From Amoebophrya sp. A120 (Eukaryota; Sar; Dinophyceae; Syndiniales; Amoebophryaceae), in NCBI GenBank assembly GCA_905178155.1, contig CAJINV010000017.1, positions 240,722 to 304,721 on the forward strand: a stretch of DNA of 64,000 nt. The letters run 5' to 3'. The notes under the pieces are model-generated. The model saw only the letters and a list, made by a program, of their open reading frames with translations, ran no database searches and was not told the DNA's origin. Position numbers and translations under genes: made by a program. Of this stretch, positions 21,017-32,800 are shown piece by piece; positions within the stretch are counted from its first letter, which is position 1, and every line of letters starts with the position of its first letter.

Positions 21017-22511
21017 ATGACTAGAAACCTTATCACGATGTGTAATTTGTTGGCGTTCAAAATCTTGACGGCCGTATCTCTGGCAAACACAATTAAAGTC
21101 ACTGCCAGTGTAGTCGAGCCTGAGAAGCACAAGCAGCAACAACGTTCTACCGCGGGAAGTTGTACTTCCTTTGCCGATGACCAACCCCGGATTGATGCTT
21201 CCGGTAATACCAATGCAGCACCAGATGAAGATTTTGATTTGTTGCTTGCCTGCGAACCAGGCAACACGGCGGACGTGACCGCGCTTTCTACTACACAGCA
21301 AGAAGCACACGCTAACGGCGGCTATTTTTCTAACTTTTCTAAGTACCTGCGTGCACACGAAGAATTAGAATCCTGCGAACTAGGAGTTAAACCCTGCTCT
21401 ACTACTGAGATCCCTCGCCCTCCAGCGTTTGAGTTTGACCTGGCCAGCAGCTTGCAAGACGAAGGCAATCCTTTCCAGCATTACCTTCTCCAGGGATTTC
21501 TCCGCACACGGCGGGAGTTCGCGAAACTTACGCGGGTCTCGAAAAAAACCAGGGCAGCCTTGCAGCTAGCGGAAAGCAGCCTGCGGAAAAACGGACAGAA
21601 AGTCTACGAGCCTTTCCGTTCTGTGCCGGAACTCGAGGAAGTGATGCAACTGTGGTGGACTGATGAATACAGGAATGAGAGACGTGGTCTAGACAATGAT
21701 GATGATGATGATGATGAAGATAATCTCAACACCAAGGAGCAATATTACGAGGATCTTCGGTACGCCGCCGAGGCAAAATACGGGCCGGTGGAGCAGTGGG
21801 ACGTTGGCCAGCTTGACCGGCTTCCGGAGTTTTGTTTTTTGGAGAAGGAAGCTTGCGCTAAATTGTTTTTTGGAGAAGGGGGTGAAAGCCGAAGCGTCGC
21901 GGTGGATTGACGTGTATCTCTCGTCTTTTCGGGTCTCGCATTGGCAGACCAGAGGCATCAAAGAAATGAGCTATGCTTTCCAAGGCTGCGGTAAGGGTTT
22001 TAACCAGCCGCTTCACTGGGACACAAGTACGGTGCGGCACATGTACGGGGTGTTTCAGGGCTGTGACGACTTCAACGACCCTTCAATTCGCTCGTGGAAC
22101 GTGAGCCTCGTAGAGCATATGTCCGGAATGTTTCAGGATGCCAAGAGCTTCAATCAGGACCTCGGGAGTTGGAAGTTGAGCCCGAATCTGCGCGCGGTCA
22201 GCGGTATGTTTTGGGGCGCTGCCGCATTTGACCAAAACCTCGAGACGTGGGGTGCGGTGATACTGGCAAACTTTAGCAATCTCCATCGAAGTCGTAAAAA
22301 ATTTGAACCTGCGGACACCACGGAGTGTAGTAACACAGAGCGGATGCCTAGAGGAACGGTTGTTTCTCACCGCATGGCTCTAGTCGACGGCTGTGGCAGA
22401 GGCAACTCCTGGCCAATGAATAAAGACTGTTGGACACGGGCGTTTGAGCTGCCGTGGGATCGTGTCCAAGAACGTTTAGAGCAAGTATCTCGCGGATGGG
22501 TCCGCTACTAG
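21017..22511 (+). CDS. secreted DUF285 repeat protein with a 31-bp frameshifting duplication
   Basis: An N-terminal hydrophobic stretch (NLLAFKILTAVSLANTI) looks like a signal peptide. It is followed by a variable region, then the conserved cap seen also in the 26.8-kb gene: FLRTRREFAKL, FRSVPELEEVMQLWWTDEY, a poly-Asp run from a GAT microsatellite (21698-21716), and YGPVEQWDVGQLDRLPEF. DUF285 repeats of about 25 residues follow (FNQPLHWDTSTVRHMYGVF, FNDPSIRSW, FNQDLGSW). The end carries WPMNKDCWTRAF. The upstream frame stops at 21908-21910. The repeats continue in another frame; removing 31 bp between the two copies of a 16-bp repeat restores one 487-residue protein. DUF285 folds are surface leucine-rich-like ligand binders in bacteria and protists; function here is inferred. 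Confidence 0.7.
21833..21879 (+). repeat. 16-bp direct repeat bounding a 31-bp frameshifting duplication
   Basis: TGTTTTTTGGAGAAGG occurs at 21833-21848 and 21864-21879. The 31-bp offset shifts the frame by one; losing one copy restores PEFCFLEKGVKAE and the downstream repeats. No GT-AG pair fits a 31-bp intron. Confidence 0.85.
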
Positions 22512-24078
22512 GTCCGGCTTGATGCTGGGCTGCTTTAACAGCGAACATCGTAACGCAGCGTGAGAGCACTATAATTTGTCGCGACGTTTGCGGGTGACGA
22601 ACTCTCTCGCCTTGCTCCCTACATGTTTTGAATAAGTATTTATATTTTGAACCGAGCTGCCACTTCTAGTATCACGATACTAAAAACTAAGTTCATTGTG
22701 CTTCTTCTTTTGTTCGGTATGTGTTTGCAGTAAATTGTCTTGTTTTGTAAAGTACGACCATTTTCTATTTTGATGCGATGCCTCGCGTTTTGACGATTCA
22801 CCGGACGTTCCTGCACGGGCAAATAAACAGCTAGCAGATTGATACTTTCCGACGGTTTTTTGTTGGATCCGACTCAGTGCTTGTTGCACTTCTTCGAATT
22901 TTTGGAACTGACTTCTACGCTATTGTACAAAACTTCTAAGTACGCTGGTCCAATGTATGATATTCTGTTCTCTCCAATGTATGATATTCTGTGTGGTCTC
23001 CTCTGCACCCTCCGCTCACCCTGATGCCCTTTTGATGCGCGCTACGTGCCTTTTGATCAGGAAAACAAGCAGCACTGTGCAAAAGAAAAAGGTATAGTGG
23101 TCGCCTCTACCGGTGCCGGTTTTTGTTTTTCTTATGGTTCATGCTGAGGAACCATGTCCGTCGCGCAACGAGAATAAAGCTCTGTTTTCATGGACTCGAA
23201 AAATTTCCTGCTGCTAAAGTTAAAGAAGTATGCGAGTATAATCTGTTGAGTTATCTGATACACACACCAACAGAAACGTGGGCAATTAGTTAGCTGTTTC
23301 GTTTTGTCACTTGAAGGCTATGCGTTTTCATCGAGTATCGGTGTTTTTGTTTATCCCTATACGTCTGTCACTGTCTTCTGCGGCAACTCGTTGCAAGAGA
23401 AGCTAGCATCGTTGCAGTCGTGTGTACACCTACTCGCAGTCGAAAACTCGAAGAGAAAAAATCTGCTCGGTGAAGTGGAACGCGACGAACAAGGTCGGCG
23501 CTAGCACTTTGTGCTTCATCACCTGTAGCATTTTTTGATTTGTACTTGATATGATTCGAAAAATGCAAAATGTCGGCAAAACAAGAACTGCTCATGAGGC
23601 TACAAAAACATGAGGCAACCAATCCATCGGTTAACTTTTTTACCCCATGCTTAAGTACCTTTTCGGTCTCAATGATCGCCACCGAGGGTAATGCACCACG
23701 AGGACCTTTCGTTTTTGAGTATCATGATTGACGATAGGAGATGCCACTGCCTTTCCCTACGCATAAAAAGGCTACAGCTCCCCACACACAGTCCCTTTAA
23801 CTTTTGCAATAGATCAATATACTTTTCCGTCCAATACAAGAATAAAAATTTCGGGAGGAGGCCGTGGACCACGGCGGGCCTGTGTGTACTATCTATTCGC
23901 AGTTTATATCCATTTCGGTTGGTGTGTATCTATTCGCAGTAAGTTTGGCGTTTACCTTTACCTGGCCCGCACGTATCTAGAACAGCTTTTTTTTTGGTTT
24001 TCCTTGTTCTGTGCTTGGCCTCTTTTGGTACTCTTTAGACGACCCCTCTTGAAGATATTTACCTTTTTCTGTTGAAAG
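22512..24078. other. intergenic
   Basis: No gene recognised. A short tandem duplication with the shared unit CTCCAATGTATGATATTCTG lies near 22950-22992, and CTATTCGCAGT is duplicated near 23890 and 23930. Short open frames at 22839 and 23304 have no supporting motif. Confidence 0.5.
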
Positions 24079-25932
24079 ATGCAGGTCGATATTCTGAGAA
24101 AAGACGGCCAAGTGGTGTTTGTCGAGGGTGGTAGCGATTTTGCGGACTTTCTCGTTGGTATTCTGAAAGCCCCCGTTGGCTCGTTGGTCGCGGCCGTGAG
24201 GAGAAGCGTCGAAAATAACGGGGAAAACAGTTACGATACCGCCACGACGACCAACGGTAACAGCTCCGCTTTCGCAAATTTGCAGACTTCACTTGAGAGC
24301 AACGTGCGAGCGCCGCTATTCGCCGGCGGAAAGAAGGGTGACGTTCTTGCGACGAATGCGCTTGATTTGACGAATCTCGCTGATCCCGCAGCCTCTGTTC
24401 CCGCTGCCGGAAAAGCTACAGAAACGCTATCTCCGCTTGGAATCGTGTGCGGCGGGAGCTATCTGACCTTGGAGGAGCCCTCGAGTAGTTCCCCGGGGGA
24501 GTTTATCCTTAGTAAAAACGTCCCCATGTTGACGACCCCATAGTCAAGATAGGGTGTTTGCTACACAAATCAGCAAGCTTTGACCGTGGCGCATGACAGT
24601 CTAGTGTCTCGGACTCTCACTGTTGTTCCACCCTAGTTTTATTCCAGCCACATCGCAAATCGATGTCGATCAACTGCTTTTCCAGTTAAGTAATAAAAGC
24701 TCCCCGTGTACTGGCTGCGCATGAATATTAGCATCCTGTTAGTTCGTCCTGGGCATGCATATGCAAAATTGCATGTCATAAAAGACAAGTCTGGGGTCGT
24801 TACTGAGACGGTTTATTTACCCCGGATAGTACTTTCGTGCACGGTGAACGACACATCGGGCGGTGGCAGCTGGCAGACTATTGTTTTCACGGAGACGGAG
24901 GAATTTGAGTTAACCATGTCGTACGACTACTGGCAGAAGCACTACGTGATGTTGGGCCTCTACCCGGCGGTGCCTTCGCTGAAAAATTTCTTCACGGGGG
25001 AGAACCCGCTGATCCTGCCCGGGGTGCAGCGCGGTTTTTTCGTGAACTCCTGTGGCGGGAAGGATCTGTGCATTCAGTGCGGCGGGCCGGACAACGCGCG
25101 TTCGGTCCCGTGGAATTCCGCGAAATTTGGCACAGAAACCCGCATCATGCCAGGCTCGAATCCGAATGGCAGCAACGTGGTTCGGATGCGATTCGGGTGG
25201 AAGGCAAGCGAAAAGATGAAAAACAAAAGCATTGTCACGACGACGTCGGACGGTATTTCTACCGAGGACAAACTCAACAAGGCGCCAGAGAAAAAGCCTT
25301 CAAAGCATTTGGAATTCGATTTTGGGGATTCGGGCACCTGGGAGAAGATTCAACTCTATCATGCAGAATTTCCGACCGGAAAGGTCTTCCCGGCGGTATT
25401 GTTTAACGAGGAATGCGATCATAAAGCGAAAATCACGATCAAGCCCTACAAAACGAGCGTTGTTGTCCCTAGTAGGAGCAAAAAAAGTTCTAGTTCTGGG
25501 GAGAGGAGAAGCAAGACCAATAGCAGTCGTGATACTTCGGCAAATGACACAAATTGTACTTCTTCAAGCCCTTTTTTCCAACCTTTGTCCAAGTTCTTGG
25601 TCGCGAACGACTTGACGATCTGCGAATGCGGCTCGATGCGCACCCTGGAACTCTTCCAGAAGTTCGGCGTCAAAAGTGTGGAGGAGTTGCAGTGCGAGAC
25701 AGTTGCGATCACGGAGAAGGTTCTCACACGGCTACTCGAACGAGCACTGTCCGGAAACGAGGACGTGTTGCAGTACGCGTTTGCAGCGGTGGCGCCAGGA
25801 AAAGACGCTGCGGTTGATGTTCTTTCGGGAGGTCCAGAAGTTGTGCAAGTAGAGGACTCTTTTGAATTCCTGGCAGGAGCAGCAGCAGACGAGGTTGCTC
25901 CTCCAGTAGATGGCGAGGACGAGGCGGCGTGA
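24079..25932 (+). CDS. DUF674-like protein, two exons, 507 residues
   Basis: Exons 24079-24503 and 24834-25932, 1,524 nt in all. The N-terminus (VDILRKDGQVVFVEGGSDF, then ADFLVGILKAPVGSLV) matches the opening of DUF674 proteins, known mainly from plants. The C-terminal segment (LVANDLTICECGSMRTLELF, QKFGVKSVEELQ) matches the family's 'DDL...S...LL.kf.v' region and is followed by RLLERALSGNEDVLQYAF. The middle carries cysteines (SCGGKDLCIQCGG) and a Lys/Ser-rich linker. The role of DUF674 is unknown. The intron is a worn introner; its removal gives SSPGEFSCTVNDTSGGG in frame. The family call rests on remembered motif resemblance only. Confidence 0.68.
24504..24828. mobile_element. introner, AAAAACGTCCCC family (diverged)
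   Basis: Left end TATCCTTAGTAAAAACGTCC, right end inverted TATCCGGGGTAAATAAAC. Inner blocks TTGACGACCCCA and its counterpart pair. The target duplication is eroded (GAGTT against GTACT, 2 of 5). Phase is restored exactly. Confidence 0.72.
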
Positions 25933-26823
25933 TTCTGATTTGATATATAAGTGCCGTTCTTTGACTTTGCCAACGCGAACGTCGCAGGCAGCTCCTGCGG
26001 TAGAAATATCGTTTTATTTGTTCTTTCATTCCAAGAAACCTATCATGATCTTTGCAAATGAAGATATAACAGAAAGAGGGCGCAACCTTGTCAAGGACGA
26101 CCGAATAATTTCAAAAGTAAGTCTATGAAACTTTCATCAGTTCATCGCCGCCGCAAAGGTAGGGCACGAAGATGAAAAAGAATTGCTGGTAGGACGTGGA
26201 TGCGATTCCAATCATGCTGTTCTTCGAGGGGTTCCTCATTCAAAACAACGCTTGATCCTAGGACTAGGAGAGGAACACATCGCTCCATCAAACATCAACC
26301 GATCGCATTAAATTAAGTCTCTAGAAGTTTTGTATGAGTGGGCATTCACTATCACTCTACGACGGACTTGGATTTGATCCTAAAGGCCCGCCCCCCTTGC
26401 CTAGATCTACGTACATAAACATTGAGGCGAAATTCGAATAACTAGACGCCCAGAACCGACATTCATCAATTTTTAGAACCAAATGGAAGCTCTTCCAGGT
26501 TTATTCTCTCTGTTTCGGACCTGGCGCAGCGGCAACAAGATTCAGCTCCCGAGCTGCTTTGCACTTGTAAACGCAATTTCTATAATACGTTTACTGATGG
26601 TTTTAGTTTTACCTGACCCTCATATTGAAGAGGTATAGCCTTCCTTCCTCGTTCTGACTCTTCACACGCATGATTGGGATGTCATCTTATTCGCACACGA
26701 GATCGAGAGCGCAATTACTAGGAGGGAACTCGTACACGCTTTAAACTGCAACTTTTTTCGCGGTACTTCGGTAGTCGCGCCTCCAATCGAAAAGCTCGAA
26801 TACAAATACCAATACGAAAAACC
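25933..26823. other. intergenic
   Basis: No gene or repeat recognised. The right end is the 5' region of the large DUF285 gene. Confidence 0.5.
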
Positions 26824-29800
26824 ATGAGAACATCGTCCGGAAATGGTTTCGGCACTTTTGCCGCCACGAAACCAGCCTGGGTTCACGCCCGCGCGCTTGT
26901 GTGCATATCAATCCTTGGATTTTTTGCTCGCTATGGCGATGCAAAATCCGGGACGCCCCTTCTAGAGGGAGAAATTGACGAAAACGTCCAGGTGCCCGGA
27001 TCGGAATTCCGAAAACAACCCGTCATCGCAGACGATGTTCTTGGTCAGGCCAAATCCAAAAGTGACACTGGAACGGGCACCACGGCCTTTTCCGGATCCG
27101 ATTCTGGTGTGGAGCATACGAGTGGCATCACTGCGGGCGTGTCCCCTGCCTCGTCCAGCAGCAACCGGAACGAGTCGCCGTGCAAAAGCACTGAAGGCAG
27201 CACAGGATCAGAAGTTGAGACAACCACTACAGCAACGTGTGCTCGAGGAATTACAAAAGCAGAAATGGCCAGCAGCGAAGGGGAAGGCGACGGTGCTTCC
27301 GCTGAGCCAGGAGTTGAACAAGGAGGACTGTTGAAGCAGGCTGCGTTTACATCCGCGTCCGCCAGGGACGAGCTACAATTGTCTGAACAAGCGCTTGCCA
27401 ACTCCACTGCCACTGCCGCCGCGACGGCAGATGTAGCGCAGAAATTGCTTCCGAAGCACACGTTTCTCTCTGAGTTGCCTGTCGAAAACGTGGAGGAGCG
27501 GCTGTTCGACGGTTTTTTGCGCACCCGTCGAGATTACACAAAGCTCAGCGGTTTATCCAAAACGGTAGGCAAGGAGGTGGCAGCTGCAGAACAAAGTCTG
27601 AAGAAGCGCGACAACATGTTTTTTGAAGTCTTTCGATCCGCAGAGGAGCTGGAGACTGCCCTGAGCCACTGGCGGACTGACGAATACCACGCGATTGTTT
27701 CGGCCCGGCGTCCTCCTCGTCCTGTCACTCTCGCCTGGCGGCGTCGTAACTACTTCTTTTCGACGTCTTCCTCGGCGAGGCCGACTCCGCCTCCCTCGAT
27801 AACTCCGTCGCGATCTCCCTCCCGGTCCTCCTTTCGTTCCACGAGTTCAAGGAACAGCAACCAAAATTTGCCGCCGGCACCCAATGAAGACGTCGAGACC
27901 GCAAACGAGCCCGGGCTTGATGACGGTCTTACTGAGGCTGAGCGCTTAACGCGGAACCGGCAAAGGCAGAGAGACGAGGACGAAGCGAAGTACGGGCCGA
28001 TTGAGCACTGGGACGTGGGTGCGATCCCGGTTCTCCCTGCCAATCTTTTCTGCAGTGTCCATGACTATGATCATTTCTATTACCGTGGCGGTGGCGGCGA
28101 ACAGTGGACGCAGCAGTACCTGCCGTCACTTCGCATCAGCCACTGGCGCACGACGGGCGTCAAGTCTCTAGCAGGCCTTTTTGAATGGTGCGTCGACTTT
28201 AACCAGCCGCTGTACTGGGACACTAGCACTGTGGAAGACATAAGCTACATGTTTTCAGGTTGTTTTAACTTCAACGACCCGTCCGTGGGATCGTGGAACA
28301 CCGCACGCGTGGTCAATATGGATGGCGTATTCCGACAGGCGAGAGCGTTCAACCAACCGCTCCAGTGGGACGTTCGGCGCGTCAAGACCATGGAAGGCAT
28401 GTTTGCAGAGACCCTTGCGTTCGACGACCCATCGATCAGTGCGTGGCAAACGGATAGCCTGACAAACACAAGCAGCATGTTCCTTATGCATTGCAAAATT
28501 GTAGTCTGTGTCTGGACGACCGCAGAACTTTGTGATGCAGCTTCTTCCTACTCCTTGACCTTGATTGTTGTCTGGAGTGCAGGATGTAGTGCCGCAGGTC
28601 GTGTTTGGGATTTGCAATACCTGTTCTGCAGCAGAAACAAATTGATCAAGAAAAGGCAGTTTGGCAAGACAGATTTTTGTGCGCTCCAGCACAGGGCGCT
28701 TTGCAACTTCGGCTGACCCAGAGGCAGAAACATTTGCAATGGATGTTCCTGAGTGCGGCAAATTTCACCCAGCCGCTTCCGTGGAATATGCGGCTTGTTA
28801 CAACCATGAAGTCAATGTTTAGAAACGCCGTCGCATACAACGATCCGTCAGTCAGCGAATGGGTCACAGACAGCCTGACCGATACGCGTCACCTGTTTGA
28901 GAATGCAGTGAGTTTCAATCAGCCACTCAGGTGGAACGTTCGAGGTGTCACGCGTATGACAGCCATGTTTCAACACGCCGCCGCCTTCAATCAGCCATCG
29001 GTAAGCGAATGGCAGACCGATAGCCTTCTCGAAACGAGTCACATGTTTGAGGGCGCGGAGGACTTCAACCAGCCACTCCCTTGGCAGATGGGTAAGGTGA
29101 CGAACATGTCATCGATGTTTGCCGGCGCGACGATTTTTAATCAGGCTCTTCCTTGGGACGTCCGCAGCGTCGCGAATATGAAAAGCATGTTTCGTGGCTG
29201 CGAGACGTTTAACCACGCCTCCCTCAGCGATTGGCAGACAACGAGCCTGAAAAGTACGAGAGACATGTTCCTCGATGCCGTAGCATTCGACCAGCCACTG
29301 CGGTGGGACGTTAGCAAAGTCGAAGACATGATACGCGATAGAAAGTTTTGAGCTACTTCAACTTTCCATGCACGGAACGTCCAGACGAGGCGAATAGGTA
29401 TATTAGTAGAAGCTCCAGGCGCACCTATGCTAGGGACTAAAAGGAAAAGCCATCTTTTGATGAGAAGGAGCAAAAGAATTGGCATGCGTGGCGTATCCAC
29501 TTTCGCTTTCGCACCACGATGCGGAAAGCAACGCACAACAAGATTGCTTGAGACGAGGCACTGTGCGTTCATGGTATTTGGCGCAGGCACAGCTCAAAAC
29601 TTTGCAAGCATACTTCGCCGCAATGTTTTCGGGATGCACTGCTTTCAACCAGCCACTGGTTTGGGACACTAGTGAGGTCCAAAACATGACAGAAATGTTT
29701 CGCAACTGCGAAAACTTCGACCAGCCAAGTATCAGGGATTGGAATGTCACCAAGGTCTACGACATGCGTAGTATGTTCGCGGGTGCTTCCAGCTTTAGCC

Positions 29801-32800
29801 AGACACTGCATTGGGATTCTATTATGCTTGAGCGCTCCCTCTCGCGCATTCGACGAGACCTGCTCTCTGATCGAAGATGGGAAGCGGAGTCACTGGAACG
29901 ACAAACCCGAACCAGAGCGCCGCAGACATGGATGCCGTGGCAATCCAGCGCTCCGTCCTTCATTTCGGTGGTTGCCGCGCAGTCTTCGAGCTCATCTTCA
30001 GCCTCACCCCCACCCTCCAGGGATTCGGCTTCTAGCGCGGGCAGTGTGGCTTCGCAGGCGAGTGCGGCTTTTCTTCCACAGGCGAGTGCGGCTTTTCTTG
30101 GGTGGGACTCTGGGGGGGAGAGTGACGGAGCGTCGTCGGCTTCATCTCAGCGCAGGCCGGTCCGGACTACACCGCGCGGACAAGCTCATGAGGCTCCTGT
30201 GGACTTCGCTCTCGAACATGAAGTCCTGTCCCTTTTCGTTCATCGTACTCGGCTCTTGACCGATACCCGTGGGCTCTTCGTGTCTCCGCAAAATAAGCCT
30301 TGGATCTTTCATTCAGCCAAGGATCTTGACCGTGCACTCAATAGCTTCCAGAACGACGCCGACCTCGCTACGGAGGAGAAGGAGGTGTGGGCGGCCCGGC
30401 GAAGGCGGGCTGAGATCAGCTATGGTCCTGTAGGTGAGTGGGACCTTGGACACTTGAAGTCACTTCCACAAGATCTGTTTCGCTGCGAAAGGACTGGCGC
30501 GAAGCATCCAGGGGAGAGAAAGCCGTGGGCAAAGCAATGGCACAATTCCTTTTCGGTTTCTAACTGGAAGATCAAAGGCAAGCTGACAAGCCTCGCTGGC
30601 CTATTCCAAGGCTGCTACGATTTTAACCAGCCGCTGCACTGGGACGTCAGCGGGATCGAGAACATGAGAGAGCTGTTCCGCGACTGCTGGGATTTTAACA
30701 GTCCGTCCATCAGCGATTGGAAAACCGGTAATGTCATTGACATGGCATTCATGTTTTCTGAAGCAGGGCAGTTCAACCAACCGGTCCGATGGGACGTCAG
30801 CAAGCTGAAGCACATGCAGCTCATGTTTCGAAATGCCAAGCGGTTCAATGATTCGTCGATCAGTGAGTGGGTAGTGTCCGACGTTGTCTCCATGTACGGC
30901 ATGTTCGAGGGGGCGTCCGCTTTCAATCAGCCTCTGCTGAATTGGGACGTGAGTAAAGTGGTGTCCTTGGCTGCCGTATTTGCTAACTGCTCCGCGTTCA
31001 ACCAGCCGTCGATTGGGAAATGGGTGACCAGCAATGTGATCGATATGAGGTGGACCTTCTATAACGCGACAAGTTTCAATCAGCCACTTTACTGGGACAC
31101 CCAGAAAGTGACCACGATGGACTCCATGTTCAAGCTGGCGTCGAGTTTCAATCAGCCCAGTGTTCGGTATTGGAACACCGCAAACGTTCAGAACATGGAG
31201 CTGGTGTTTTGCAACGCCTTCAAGTTCAATCAGCCACTGTATTGGAACGTAGAGAAAGTCGTTACCATGTATGGCATGTTTGCTGGTTGCGTAGCGTTTA
31301 ACAGTGACATCAGCAGTTGGAAGACATCGAGCCTGGAAAACACAAACTATATGTTTGAACGTGCTGAAGCTTTCAATCAGGCGCTGCCGTGGGATTTTTC
31401 GAAGGTTACTACAATGGATTATGGCGTTAGAAAGATATTAAGCTTACTCACCTAGAAATCTTCTGTTTCGCACCTGAAGGCCTGCCCGAATGTTTATATT
31501 TCTAAGAAACTCAACACACGAGCCAAGGTTTTTCTTGATTTCATTACGCCATGCCCATGCCTGCTAGTCTGGGCGATGGCGTTTCCTGAGGTTCTTGCTG
31601 AATTTCAAAATTCGATACCGGATTTTGAATAGTAGCATAGATCTTTGCTACGAACACGAAGATAGTTGTAGCAGGGTGTGGTTATTTATGCGTGCTCGTT
31701 GCAGCAGGCTTTCAGTGCAGAAAAGAACATGAACAGGAGAGTAGGTCTACAAGTTTTGCTCTTCATAAAAGCTACATGTTCGACGGTAGCTATGCGTTCA
31801 ACGACCCTTCGGTGCGAGAGTGGCAGACGGGAAATGTCAAGAGCATGCAGGGGACGTTCGCGAGCGCGTACAGCTTCAATCAGCCGCTGCCATGGGACGT
31901 CAGCAAGGTCGAGCGCATGGGCATCATGTTTGCGCGGGCCTTCAGCTTCAACGCGGCCCTGGAGAACTGGGACGTGGGGAAGGTTACAGACTTCACCCTG
32001 ATGTTTCGACGGGCCCACAGGTTTAATGACCCCTCGATCAAGTCTTGGAGGTTTTCTCAGTCACCCGAGCAGCGGCACGCCATTTACGCCGGAGAAATGT
32101 TCGGGCAGGCACTTAGCTTCGACCAAGACCTGTCGAGCTGGGACGCACAGAAGGACCGATTCATCTTTGCCCAAGACCGGTATCGCTCTTCAGTGAGAAA
32201 ACTCTACGCACAGGAAATCTCGGCGGATCCCTTCGAGGGGACGCGGCTGCGCGCACGACTGCGGGAAGCGGAGAACTACGGACCAAAAGTTGAAGCGCTG
32301 GGACTGGAGGCGGTCTGCGGCACCGCCTGGCCGAGCAGCGCGGATTGCTGGGCCTGGGCTTTCGCTCCAACTGTGCCATTGGGGCAAACTCAAAGTCTTC
32401 CTGGCGCCCCTTCGTTCTTGCGGGATCGATTTCGCACCAGGGAAGAACTGGTTGTCACACTAGAATTGTGGAAAAAGAACCCTGTGGCGGCACTAGGAGA
32501 TCGGTTTCGCCAGCAGTGTCAAGTGAGCGGTACTAGTTGCGAAGGCCAACGACCTGCGTCCGCGCCCGGAGATGAAGACGAGCTGCAGCAACACGAGGCA
32601 CGGCAAAAAGCGATCGAAAGGTACGGCCCGGTGGACAGTTGGGACGTCCGGTTTTTACCTGCCCTCCCCGCCGACCTGTTCCAGTGCAAGGCACATGTGG
32701 ACCAGACAAACGACCCGGAGCCGTGGAGCTCGCTTTGGCATCCGTCCTTGAAGATCTCGAATTGGCAGACGCAGGGCGTGCTGATCATGGACGGCGTGTT

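Noticed and set aside
22839-23504. Small open frames between the DUF285 and DUF674 genes
   Set aside because: Short, without motifs, and no splice or phase link to neighbours.
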